Shown here: piece by piece, positions 1-6,291 of the stretch
How positions within the stretch are numbered: position 1 is the first letter of the stretch
How the letters are laid out: each line of letters opens with the position of its first letter
DNA from: JBQTKD01 sp052389435
GTDB lineage: Bacteria > Actinomycetota > Actinomycetes > Sporichthyales > Sporichthyaceae
DNA length: 12,203 bases
Assembly (NCBI GenBank): GCA_052389435.1
Contig: JBQTIB010000048.1
Span: 1-12,203, forward strand
Reading direction: 5' to 3'
The notes under the pieces: model-generated
What the model saw: the letters and a program-made list of their open reading frames with translations, nothing else
Databases searched by the model: none
What the model was told of the DNA's origin: nothing
Translations under genes and position numbers: made by a program

Positions 1-94
1 CGGGCGATATGTCGGTGTGGGGCGCACCGGGTCCAGCGTCCGGAACGTCCGAGTTGGCGGTGCTTGCGGACCAAAGTCCGATCCGCGGCGTCGA

Positions 95-130
95 GATCGC
101 TTCCTTTGTTGCGGGTAAGCAACGAAGATC
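95..130 (+). promoter_or_regulatory. Leader hairpin upstream of the GDPD gene (possible structured RNA)
   Basis: Seen: an imperfect stem in which GATC (95-98) pairs with GATC (127-130), TTC (101-103) with GAA (124-126) and GTTGC (108-112) with GCAAC (119-123), capped by the loop GGGTAA. It is followed directly by GGGGGAG (131-137) and lies 40 bases before the ATG at 171. Inference: the hairpin plus GGGTAA loop plus G-run recalls the 5' half of actinobacterial ydaO-type (cyclic di-AMP) leaders. The 3' half of that class is not visible in the short remaining leader, so this is not called as a riboswitch. It may simply be a leader stem-loop. Confidence 0.3.
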
Positions 131-170
131 GGGGGAGTCGTCGGCTCACGTCCCCGGGGAGGGATTTCGC

Positions 171-1070
171 ATGGCACAGACTCGCGGCACCGCATGGGCT
201 CGCAGCCGGAGATCGGAACCCGTTCCCCGTCGGACGATGCGCCGGCTCGCGACCGGGACGCTGCTGACCTCGCTCGCCGCGACCTCCGGCCTCGCCTACG
301 GCTCGGCGGCCGCGGCGGCCGACACGGGCTTCCCCGCCGATCGCCCCCAGGTCGTCGGCCACCGCGGCGGCTTGGACTCCCCGGGCACCGAGAACTCGCT
401 GCAGGCGCTGCGCACGGCGTTGGCCTCGGGCGCGGACGCCGTCGAGTTCGACGTGCAGTGGACGCGGGACGCCGGTGCCGTGCTCATGCACGACGCAACG
501 ATGAACCGCACGACCAACTGCAGCGGAACGGTCTCCCGGATGACCTACGCGTCGTTCCGAACCTGCGAACTCGACGACGGCTCACGCGCGCCGAACCTCT
601 ACGAGGCGCTCATGGTGGTGCGGGCCTACCCGAACGCGCACGCCTACGTCCACGTTCGCGGCCTGCACAACCGGGCGGAGGGGCGCCGGCTGACCCACGC
701 GCTGAACAAGTACGGCCTGAACAACGCCGCGCGCACCACGGTCGTCACCACCAGCCGTCCCCAGCTGTGGACGGCGAAGAAGCACGGATTCCAGGGCCGC
801 CGGGGCCTGCTGTTCGGCGACGCGTCCGGCTGGTCGGCGGGGTACAACACGCTGTTGCCGTACAACACCTCGGTCACTCCCGAACTGGTGCGCACCGCGC
901 AGGCCCGGGGCAAGGAGGTGGTCCTGACCGAGGGTCACCCGATCGAACTCGGCCAGGTCGCCGCTCTGAACGTCGACGGGTACATGGCCAACGGCCTGCA
1001 GGCGGCCCTCGCCGCGTTGAGCAGGGCGGTGGCGGAGGTGAACGGCCGCATCGATTCCCTCGACCGCTAG
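171..1070 (+). CDS. Secreted glycerophosphodiester phosphodiesterase family protein
   Basis: A 299-residue protein that should hydrolyse glycerophosphodiesters to an alcohol plus glycerol 3-phosphate outside the membrane. The ATG at 171 is chosen because GGGGAGGG lies just upstream (156-163), and the reading frame before it does not look like protein. Residues 1-50 form an export signal: an arginine-rich n-region with RR pairs (RRTMRRL, Tat-like), a hydrophobic stretch and an Ala-rich cleavage region before DTGF. The GDPD active-site signature follows in order: HRG (H64, R65), TEN (E74, N75, the usual PENT written GTEN), EFD (E92, D94) and HD (H107, D108). The length fits a single GDPD TIM barrel. 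The C-terminal half is less conserved to the eye. Family assignment is firm; substrate is not known. It is convergent with the TPP enzyme, with only 23 bases between their stop codons. Confidence 0.88.
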   Translation: MAQTRGTAWARSRRSEPVPRRTMRRLATGTLLTSLAATSGLAYGSAAAAADTGFPADRPQVVGHRGGLDSPGTENSLQALRTALASGADAVEFDVQWTRDAGAVLMHDATMNRTTNCSGTVSRMTYASFRTCELDDGSRAPNLYEALMVVRAYPNAHAYVHVRGLHNRAEGRRLTHALNKYGLNNAARTTVVTTSRPQLWTAKKHGFQGRRGLLFGDASGWSAGYNTLLPYNTSVTPELVRTAQARGKEVVLTEGHPIELGQVAALNVDGYMANGLQAALAALSRAVAEVNGRIDSLDR

Positions 1071-1075
1071 GACTC

Positions 1076-1089
1076 CGAGGGAAGCCTCG
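1076..1089. terminator. Small hairpin between convergent stop codons
   Basis: CGAGG (1076-1080), loop GAAG, CCTCG (1085-1089) lies in the 23-base gap between the GDPD gene and the convergent TPP enzyme. The stem has only five pairs and no T-run, so a terminator role is a guess from position. Confidence 0.25.
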
Positions 1090-1093
1090 ACCC

Positions 1094-2650
1094 TCAGAAC
1101 AGCGGCGGGATGCGGGCCTCGATGAGGTGCGGGCCTGGCTCGGCGTAGGCGCGGCGTAGGGCCTCGGCGAACTCCTCGGCGTTGGCCGGGCGGCTGGCCG
1201 GGACGCCGAAGCCCTGCGCCAGGGCGCAGAAGTCCAGATCCGGCGGGTAGAGCGCGAACTGCTCGCGGGCCTTCGGGCCGGGCTCGCCCGCGCCGACGCG
1301 GTTCAGCTCCATGTTGAGGATCGCGTAGGAGCGGTTGTTGAGCAGGACCGTGGTGACGTTCAGGCCCTCGCGGGCGATCGACCACAGGGCCTGGATCGTG
1401 TAGAGCGAGGAGCCGTCGGCCTGCAGCGCGAGCACCGGGCGATCCGGGCACGCGACGGCCGCGCCGAGGGCGCTCGGCAGGCCCTGGCCGATGGCCCCGC
1501 CGGTCAGGGTCAGCAGATCGTGCGCAGGGGTGCCCGCGGTGTTCGCCAGGAACGTGAAGCCCGACGTCAGCGCCTCGTCGACGACGATGGCGTTCTCCGG
1601 CAACGTCGCGCCGACGGCCGCCATGACGGTGTCCGCGGTGAGCGGCCCGGTCGGGAGGGCGGGGCGCTCGGCCTCGGCGCGGCGGACCGGCCCGCCGGCG
1701 CAGCCGAGTTCCTCGGCGAGGGCCTCGAGCGCGGCGGCGACGTCGCCGTCCGGACCGATCAGGTCGTGCAGCGCGCAGGCCTCGGGAAGCAGGGTGCTCG
1801 GCTTGCCGGGGTAGGCGAAGAACGAGACCGGCTGCGACGAGGCGACGAGCACGCAGTGTTCGAGGTGCGCGAGGCGGCCGGTGGCGACCTCCGCCAGATA
1901 GACGATGCGTTCGACGGCGGGAATGCCCGCGCCGCGCTGCAGGCGAGAGGGGAAGGTGCCTGCCAACAACGTCGCGCCGGTGGCGGCGGCGATGCGATCG
2001 GCCGCGACGAGCTCGCGTTCCAGCAACGCGTGGTTGCCCAGCAGCAGCCCCGACGGCCTGCCGGTGCGCAGCGCCCGCGCGGCGGCTGACACGGCGTCAG
2101 GATTGGGCGGCGTCGGGCCGGGAACGGTCAGCGGGGCGGAGGGATCGCCGCCCTCGCTCCAACTGACGTCGGCGGGAAGGATCAGCGTCGCGACCTGGCC
2201 CGGCAGGGTGCGCGCGGCTTGCACGGCGTCGGCGACGTCGCGGCCGAGCTCCTCGGTCTTGAGCGAGGTCCGCACCCAGCCGGACACCCCGCGGGCGATG
2301 GTCTCGATGTCGGACTGCAGCGGGGCGTCGTGCCGTGCGTGGTAGGTGGCGTGGTCTCCGACGATCACGACGAGCGGCACCTTCGCCTTGCGGGCGTTGT
2401 GCAGGTTCGCGAGCCCGTTGCCCAGGCCCGGACCCAGGTGCAGCAGGGCCGCGGCGGGCGTGCCGGTCATCCGGCCCCACGCGTCCGCGGCGCCGGTGGC
2501 CACGCCCTCGAACAGCGTCAGCACGCCCCGAAACTCCGGCACCTCGTCGAGCGTCGCGACCAGGTGCATCTCGGACGTGCCCGGATTGGTGAAGCAGGTA
2601 CCCACCCCCGCGTCGACCAGCGTGCGCACCAGCGTCTTCGCCCCGATCAC
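1094..2650 (-). CDS. Thiamine-diphosphate-dependent enzyme, acetolactate synthase large-subunit-like (IlvX type)
   Basis: A 518-residue protein starting at GTG 2650, chosen for the RBS-like GAGGTGG six bases upstream; the frame continues open further upstream but is Arg/Pro-rich and not protein-like. Three TPP-enzyme domains are visible: the N-terminal PYR domain with NPGTSEMH and the activating glutamate in LFEGVATGAAD (E48), a central domain around residues 185-330, and a C-terminal PP domain with ADGS (D412) and NN (438-439) spaced as in the Mg/TPP motif. The motif begins ADG rather than GDG. From memory, the arrangement resembles mycobacterial IlvX and related 515-residue acetolactate synthase-like proteins, which are shorter than true IlvB (about 600). 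No small regulatory subunit gene is adjacent, so a biosynthetic acetolactate synthase is less likely than a decarboxylase or lyase on another 2-oxo acid. Benzoylformate decarboxylase-type activity is an alternative. Confidence 0.85.
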   Translation of the reverse strand: MIGAKTLVRTLVDAGVGTCFTNPGTSEMHLVATLDEVPEFRGVLTLFEGVATGAADAWGRMTGTPAAALLHLGPGLGNGLANLHNARKAKVPLVVIVGDHATYHARHDAPLQSDIETIARGVSGWVRTSLKTEELGRDVADAVQAARTLPGQVATLILPADVSWSEGGDPSAPLTVPGPTPPNPDAVSAAARALRTGRPSGLLLGNHALLERELVAADRIAAATGATLLAGTFPSRLQRGAGIPAVERIVYLAEVATGRLAHLEHCVLVASSQPVSFFAYPGKPSTLLPEACALHDLIGPDGDVAAALEALAEELGCAGGPVRRAEAERPALPTGPLTADTVMAAVGATLPENAIVVDEALTSGFTFLANTAGTPAHDLLTLTGGAIGQGLPSALGAAVACPDRPVLALQADGSSLYTIQALWSIAREGLNVTTVLLNNRSYAILNMELNRVGAGEPGPKAREQFALYPPDLDFCALAQGFGVPASRPANAEEFAEALRRAYAEPGPHLIEARIPPLF

Positions 2651-2782
2651 GTGAGACCACCTCGCCCTCTTCCGGCGCGCCGCCGCGCCCACCGTCGAAC
2701 GTACCCATGGAAGGCGGCGGGACGGGCACCCGGTGGTGGGACCCCGAGATTGGCGCGGCGGGTGGGACGCCTTCCCTTCGCC

Positions 2783-2825
2783 GGTGACCACTTTTCGACC
2801 CCGATCGGACCCGAATGTGGTCACC
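2783..2825. repeat. Imperfect 43-bp palindrome in the divergent region (arm shared with the next)
   Basis: GGTGACCAC (2783-2791) and GTGGTCACC (2817-2825) are perfect reverse complements. Inside them TTCG (2794-2797) pairs with CGAA (2812-2815), and the centre is the palindrome CCGATCGG (2801-2808). A one-base offset on the left arm makes the symmetry imperfect. It lies between the divergent TPP-enzyme and lipoprotein genes, about 130 bases or more from either start, so it is a candidate operator or leader structure. The rest of 2651-2989 shows no gene. Confidence 0.6.
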
Positions 2826-2849
2826 AGCGCTGTACAGCGCACGTGACCA
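2818..2849. repeat. 32-bp palindrome with a perfect 14-bp core, overlapping the previous one
   Basis: The core GCGCTGTACAGCGC (2827-2840) is a perfect palindrome. It is flanked, after two mismatched bases on each side, by TGGTCAC (2818-2824) and GTGACCA (2843-2849). The left arm is the same sequence that closes the 2783-2825 palindrome, so as RNA the two hairpins could not form together. The box GTGACCA thus occurs three times: at 2784-2790, inverted at 2818-2824, and at 2843-2849. Confidence 0.65.
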
Positions 2850-2978
2850 AGGGGCCGCTTTCGGACCGGTCAGTCGAGCTCGAATGGCACGCGATCGGTG
2901 CGAGGCGAGCATGGGGGCGCGAGAAATCTTGGTTGGAACGGAACTCGATCGTTCCCGTGCTCACCGCGTTGCCGACCT

Positions 2979-2984
2979 ATCCTG
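2979..2984 (+). promoter_or_regulatory. Candidate -10 element of a leaderless lipoprotein transcript
   Basis: TATCCT ends five bases before the GTG at 2990, and no Shine-Dalgarno sequence precedes that GTG. This matches the spacing of leaderless actinobacterial genes, where transcription starts at the start codon. No good -35 hexamer is visible at 17-18 bases, so confidence is modest. Confidence 0.4.
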
Positions 2985-2989
2985 GCCGG

Positions 2990-3526
2990 GTGGCTCGCGC
3001 CCTGCTCTCGTGCATCGCCACCGCCTGCCTTGCGGTGGTGCTCAGCGGTTGCGGCGGGGCGCAGGCGAGCTCGCCACCGGAGCTGGGCCCGGACCTGTTG
3101 CCGGCGATGGCCGGACAGGTCGACTGCGGAGACCGCCCGTTGGTGATGGTCCGTCAGTACCGCTACGACTTCGACGCCGACGGCGTTCCCGACGCCCTCG
3201 CCGCCGTGCGCTGCGACACCGGCGCGGGCAGTCCGCCGTCGACGGTCTTCGCCATCAAGGCCGCGCCGCAGGGTGCGCTGGTCGTTGGGAAGCTGCTGGA
3301 CGGCGACGCGGGCGAGGTCGTCAGCGACGTGAGCGGCCAGGGCGCCGAGGCTGTCGTGAAGGGCTTCTCCTTCTCCGACGACGCCCCGCGGTGCTGCCCC
3401 GACACCGAGGTCGTCCGTCGCTACCGGTGGACCGGCGCCGGCTTCGACGCCGGGACTCGGGTCGAGACGCCCCTGCCCGCCGCCAGCGCCGCGGACGAAC
3501 TCCCCGAGGAGCCCGAAGGCGAGTGA
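2990..3526 (+). CDS. Putative lipoprotein with a DxDxDG calcium-loop-like motif
   Basis: A 178-residue protein of unknown function. From GTG 2990 it has a short signal peptide (ARALLSCIATACLAVV) and lipobox LSGC, with the lipidated cysteine at position 21, so it should be anchored on the outer face of the membrane. An in-frame GTG at 2957 would lengthen the n-region by 11 residues and cannot be excluded. Residues 60-68 read DFDADGVPD, the DxDxDGxxD pattern of calcium-binding loops. The conserved-looking cysteines include DCGD, VRCDTGAG and a CC pair in APRCCPDTEV; they may form disulfides. The last 20 residues are acidic and low in complexity. It is divergent from the TPP enzyme and 42 bases upstream of the antitoxin gene, with no terminator seen between them. 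The lipoprotein call is firm; no function is claimed. Confidence 0.75.
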   Translation: MARALLSCIATACLAVVLSGCGGAQASSPPELGPDLLPAMAGQVDCGDRPLVMVRQYRYDFDADGVPDALAAVRCDTGAGSPPSTVFAIKAAPQGALVVGKLLDGDAGEVVSDVSGQGAEAVVKGFSFSDDAPRCCPDTEVVRRYRWTGAGFDAGTRVETPLPAASAADELPEEPEGE

Positions 3527-3537
3527 GTTTCCCACCG

Positions 3538-3552
3538 CGGTAGTTGCTACCG
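3538..3552. promoter_or_regulatory. Palindromic candidate operator of the toxin-antitoxin operon
   Basis: CGGTAG (3538-3543) and CTACCG (3547-3552) are perfect inverted arms around TTG. The palindrome ends four bases before the candidate -10 (3556-3561), so a bound dimer would block the promoter. RHH antitoxins commonly repress their own operon through such palindromes; the assignment here is inference from position and symmetry. Confidence 0.5.
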
Positions 3553-3555
3553 GAG

Positions 3556-3561
3556 TAGGAT
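3556..3561 (+). promoter_or_regulatory. Candidate -10 of a leaderless toxin-antitoxin transcript
   Basis: TAGGAT ends seven bases before the ATG at 3569. No purine-rich ribosome-binding site lies between them, so the mRNA probably starts at or next to the ATG. No clear -35 was found, since the palindrome at 3538-3552 takes up the spacer and the region upstream. Confidence 0.45.
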
Positions 3562-3568
3562 TCGTCTC

Positions 3569-3838
3569 ATGGGAGTCGAGAAGTTCAGCGTGTCCTTCGA
3601 GTCCGACCTTGGGCAGGCGATCCGCGACGCCGCGGCCGACGGCGACGCGAGCGTTTCCGCCTGGCTCGCCGAGGCGGCCCGCAACAGGCTTCGGTCCGAA
3701 GCGCTGACCGAGGCTGTCGCAGCCTGGGAGGAACACTTCGGCGCGTTGACCGAGGACGAGATGGCGGCTGCGGCACGTGTGCTCGACGGACCGGCGACGC
3801 CGGTACGCAAGCGGGCGACGAAGCGGGCGGTGAGCTGA
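3569..3838 (+). CDS. Ribbon-helix-helix (CopG-like) antitoxin
   Basis: An 89-residue protein. The first 45 residues fit a ribbon-helix-helix DNA-binding fold: a beta strand (KFSVSFE), a helix (SDLGQAIRDAAADG), a turn and a second helix (VSAWLAEAARNRLRSEAL). The remainder is helical and acidic (EEHFGALTEDEMAAAARVL) with a basic tail (RKRATKRA), as expected of a segment that wraps the toxin. The stop codon overlaps the toxin ATG by one base (TGATG), which implies translational coupling. It should neutralise the PIN toxin and repress its own promoter at the palindrome 3538-3552. I infer a VapB role from this arrangement. RHH domains are too short to assign a subfamily by eye. Confidence 0.78.
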   Translation: MGVEKFSVSFESDLGQAIRDAAADGDASVSAWLAEAARNRLRSEALTEAVAAWEEHFGALTEDEMAAAARVLDGPATPVRKRATKRAVS

Positions 3839-4215
3839 TGGCGCTCGTTCTCGACACCGGTGCGCTCATAGCGTTCGACCGAGGCGACCGGACGGTGGCG
3901 GCACTCGTCGCGGAGGCCGGCCGTCGTGGCGAACCCGTGCGGACATCCTCGGGTTGCGTGGCTCAAGCCTGGCGCGGGGCGCCCCAACAGGCGCGACTCT
4001 CTCGGCTCCTCCACGGCGTGCACGAGATCGGGCTAGGCACCGACATCTCTCGGGTGATCGGCGCGGTGCTCGGCGCCGTCGGCGGTTCAGACGTCGTCGA
4101 CGCCCATCTGGCCATGCTGGTTCGGGACCCCGACACCGTCGTGACCAGCGACCCGGACGACCTGACGGCACTACTGCGCGAACTGAACTGCGCGGCACGG
4201 GTTCACCGCTGCTGA
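3838..4215 (+). CDS. PIN-domain ribonuclease toxin (VapC-like)
   Basis: A 125-residue protein with the PIN-domain layout: LDTGALIA with the first acidic residue D6, then a helical region, then SDVVDAH (D85, D88) and VVTSDPDDL (D105) near the C-terminus. These residues would bind the Mg ions used for RNA cleavage. The position where VapC proteins usually carry a glutamate (before an aromatic) reads VAQAWRG, that is Q43. My recollection is that a PIN subfamily naturally has VAQVWR here, so this need not mean loss of activity. The length is typical of VapC. It follows the antitoxin with a one-base overlap. The last residues (NCAARVHRC) are cysteine-containing and unusual. The toxin-antitoxin assignment is strong; the RNA target is unknown. 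Confidence 0.82.
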   Translation: MALVLDTGALIAFDRGDRTVAALVAEAGRRGEPVRTSSGCVAQAWRGAPQQARLSRLLHGVHEIGLGTDISRVIGAVLGAVGGSDVVDAHLAMLVRDPDTVVTSDPDDLTALLRELNCAARVHRC

Positions 4216-4237
4216 CGGACGGGGCAGAGTAGGCACC

Positions 4238-5386
4238 ATGCTGCTGAGCGCCGAGCACGAGGAATACCGCAAGGTCGTCGCCGACTTCGTGGACCGCGAG
4301 ATCGTCCCCCACGCCATGGCGTGGGAGGAGGCCGCCGAAACCCCGCGCAGCATCGTCGGCAAGCTCGCCGGGATCGGCGCCCTGGGCATGACGATTCCCG
4401 AGGAGTACGGCGGCAGCGGCGGGGACCACATGTTCTACGCGCTGCTCATGGAGGAACTCGGGCGCGGGGACTCCGGTGCGCGGGGGATCGTCTCGGTCAG
4501 CCTCGGGCTCGTCGGCAAGACCATCGCCAAGCACGGCGACGACGGGCAGAAGGCGTACTGGCTGCCGCGAATCTGCTCCGGGGAGTCCCTCGCCTGCTTC
4601 GGGCTCACCGAGCCGGACAGCGGCTCGGACCCCTCCGCGCTGCGCACCAGGGCCGTCCGCGACGGCGAGGACTGGGTGCTGTCGGGCGAGAAGGTCTTCA
4701 TCACCAACGGCACCTGGGCCGACCTCTGCCTGGTGTTCGCCCGCACCGGCGGACCCGGCGCCAAGGGCATCAGCGCGTTCCTCGTGCCCACCGCCACGGC
4801 GGGATTCTCCGCCGCCCCCGTGCGCGGAAAGCTCGGCCTGCGGGCCCAGTCCACCGGAAACCTGCACCTCGACGGCGTGCGCGTCCCGGACTCCGCCCGC
4901 ATGGGCGAGGAAGGCAAAGGCTTCCGGATCGCGATGTCCGCGCTCGACGCCGGCCGGGTCTCGGTGGCCGCCTCCTGCGTCGGCCTGGCCCGGGCCTCGC
5001 TCGAGGCCGCGACGGAGTACGCGAAGACTCGCGAGCAGTTCGGCAAGCCCATCGCGAGCTTCCAACTCGTGCAGGAACTGCTGGCGGACATCGACGTCGA
5101 GACCGAGGCCGCGCGGGCGCTGACCTGGCGCGCCGCGGCCCTGGCGGACGCGCACTCGCCCGAAGCCGGCCTGGCCGCCTCGCGCGCGAAGCTCTACGCC
5201 TCCGAGGTCGCGCTGCGCGCCGCGAGCAACGGGCTGCAGGTGTTCGGCGGCGCCGGCTACGTCGAGAACCAGCCGATCGCGAAGTACCTCCGCGACGCGC
5301 GCGCGATGACCCTCTACGAGGGAACTACCCAGATTCAGAAGCTGATCATCGGGCGGGCGTTGACCGGTATCAACGCGTTCGTCTGA
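4238..5386 (+). CDS. Acyl-CoA dehydrogenase
   Basis: A 382-residue FAD enzyme that should oxidise an acyl-CoA to the trans-2-enoyl-CoA and pass electrons to ETF. The complete family architecture is present: an N-terminal helical domain, the FAD-contacting CFGLTEPDSGSD (residues 120-131), the middle beta domain with FITNGTWADLCLVFA, the helical C-terminal domain with YAKTREQFGKPIASFQLVQ (261-279), and GGAGYVENQPIAKYLRDAR. The catalytic base is E361 in LYEGTTQIQ, the position used by short- and medium-chain, but not isovaleryl- or long-chain, dehydrogenases. The start at ATG 4238 gives a family-typical N-terminus (LLSAEHEEYRKVVADFV) although the RBS is weak. It lies 22 bases after the toxin stop, so it may be read from the toxin-antitoxin promoter. 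The downstream SDR could act on a later step. Confidence 0.93.
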   Translation: MLLSAEHEEYRKVVADFVDREIVPHAMAWEEAAETPRSIVGKLAGIGALGMTIPEEYGGSGGDHMFYALLMEELGRGDSGARGIVSVSLGLVGKTIAKHGDDGQKAYWLPRICSGESLACFGLTEPDSGSDPSALRTRAVRDGEDWVLSGEKVFITNGTWADLCLVFARTGGPGAKGISAFLVPTATAGFSAAPVRGKLGLRAQSTGNLHLDGVRVPDSARMGEEGKGFRIAMSALDAGRVSVAASCVGLARASLEAATEYAKTREQFGKPIASFQLVQELLADIDVETEAARALTWRAAALADAHSPEAGLAASRAKLYASEVALRAASNGLQVFGGAGYVENQPIAKYLRDARAMTLYEGTTQIQKLIIGRALTGINAFV

Positions 5387-5412
5387 GATTCCCCGGAGCC
5401 CGGAACACGCCG

Positions 5413-5450
5413 TGCGTAGGTGATCCACGCGTCATGTGACGTGCTACGCA
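5413..5450. promoter_or_regulatory. Nested inverted repeats upstream of the FabG-like gene
   Basis: TGCGTAG (5413-5419) and CTACGCA (5444-5450) are perfect inverted arms. Between them, on a different centre, lies the palindrome CGTCATGTGACG (5430-5441). This sits 75-112 bases before the SDR start codon and just after the acyl-CoA dehydrogenase stop. It could be an operator for a TetR-type or similar dimeric regulator, or a 3' end structure of the upstream gene. Confidence 0.4.
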
Positions 5451-5464
5451 ACGGTAAGCTACCC

Positions 5465-5479
5465 TCCAGTAGCACTGGA
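5465..5479. promoter_or_regulatory. Inverted repeat near the FabG-like gene promoter region
   Basis: TCCAGT and ACTGGA are perfect six-base arms around AGC. A shorter one, GGTA-AGC-TACC, lies just upstream at 5453-5463. Together with the nested repeats at 5413-5450 they crowd the 138-base gap between the two genes. A regulatory role is inferred from density and position only. Confidence 0.3.
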
Positions 5480-5524
5480 AGAGTCTGGTGCTGCATACGT
5501 ATTCGTCTCGGCACTGGGGGTTCA

Positions 5525-6289
5525 GTGGGCAGGTTCGGAGAGCGCGTCGTCGTAGTCACCGGCGCAGCGCAGGGCATCGGAGCGGCGACCGCTCGTCGGT
5601 TCGCCTCCGAGGGCGCGCGCGTGGTCGTCGTCGACCTTTCCGAGGAGCGCGGCGCGGGCACCGTCGAGGAGATCACCTCGGCCGGCGGCACCGCCATCGC
5701 CATCGGCGCGGACGTCTCGAAGACCGATTCGGTCAACGCGGCGATCGAGCGCACCGTCGAGCAGTTCGGCGGCATTCACGTTCTGGTGAACAACGCAGGC
5801 GTCACCAAGGACAACATGCTCTTCAAGATGACCGAAGAGGACTGGGACACCTGCGTCGACATCAGCCTCAAGGGCTCGTTCCTTATGGCGCAGGCCGCGC
5901 AGAAGCACATGGTCGCCGCCAAGTACGGCAAGATCGTCAACCTCTCGAGCATCTCCGCGCTCGGCAACCGCGGCCAGTCGAACTACTCGGCGGCCAAGGC
6001 CGGCATCCAGGGTCTGACCGCCACCATGGCGATCGAACTCGGCCCGTTCAACGTCAACGTCAATGCCGTCGCCCCTGGCTTCGTGCAGACGCCGATGACC
6101 GAGGCCACCGCCGGGCGTATGGGCATCACCGTCGAGGAGTTCGTCAACGGCGCCGCCGCCACGCACCCGCTGCGTCGCGTCGCCCAGCCCGAGGACATCG
6201 CCGCGGTGATCGCCTTCCTCGCCTCCGAGGACGCGCGCCACGTCACCGGCCAGACCATCTACGTCAACGGCGGCAAGTTCACCGTCTGA
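5525..6289 (+). CDS. Short-chain dehydrogenase/reductase, FabG-like
   Basis: A 254-residue classical SDR. The GTG at 5525 is used because CTGGGGG lies five bases upstream and the family N-terminus (GRFGERVVVVTGAAQGIG) follows at once; the open frame back to 5420 encodes no conserved sequence. The cofactor loop is TGAAQGIG (12-19), NNAG is at 89-92, the catalytic Ser at 141/142, and YSAAK gives Y154 and K158. The C-terminus has VTGQTIYVNGG. Asp37 at the end of the second strand (VVVVDLS) points to NAD rather than NADP, so despite likeness to 3-oxoacyl-ACP reductase it may be a 3-hydroxyacyl-CoA dehydrogenase working in the oxidative direction. That fits the acyl-CoA dehydrogenase upstream. Substrate is inferred, not shown. 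Confidence 0.9.
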   Translation: MGRFGERVVVVTGAAQGIGAATARRFASEGARVVVVDLSEERGAGTVEEITSAGGTAIAIGADVSKTDSVNAAIERTVEQFGGIHVLVNNAGVTKDNMLFKMTEEDWDTCVDISLKGSFLMAQAAQKHMVAAKYGKIVNLSSISALGNRGQSNYSAAKAGIQGLTATMAIELGPFNVNVNAVAPGFVQTPMTEATAGRMGITVEEFVNGAAATHPLRRVAQPEDIAAVIAFLASEDARHVTGQTIYVNGGKFTV

Positions 6290-6291
6290 TT

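Noticed and set aside
171..230. Upstream ATG at 9 as the start of the GDPD gene
   Set aside because: The extra 54 codons have no ribosome-binding site or export-signal character and would place the signal peptide in the interior; ATG 171 has a good GGGGAGGG.
3866..5428. A 520-codon minus-strand open frame antisense to the PIN toxin and acyl-CoA dehydrogenase
   Set aside because: Shadow of two genes with complete catalytic motifs; its own composition is Gly/Arg/Val-rich with no recognisable motif.
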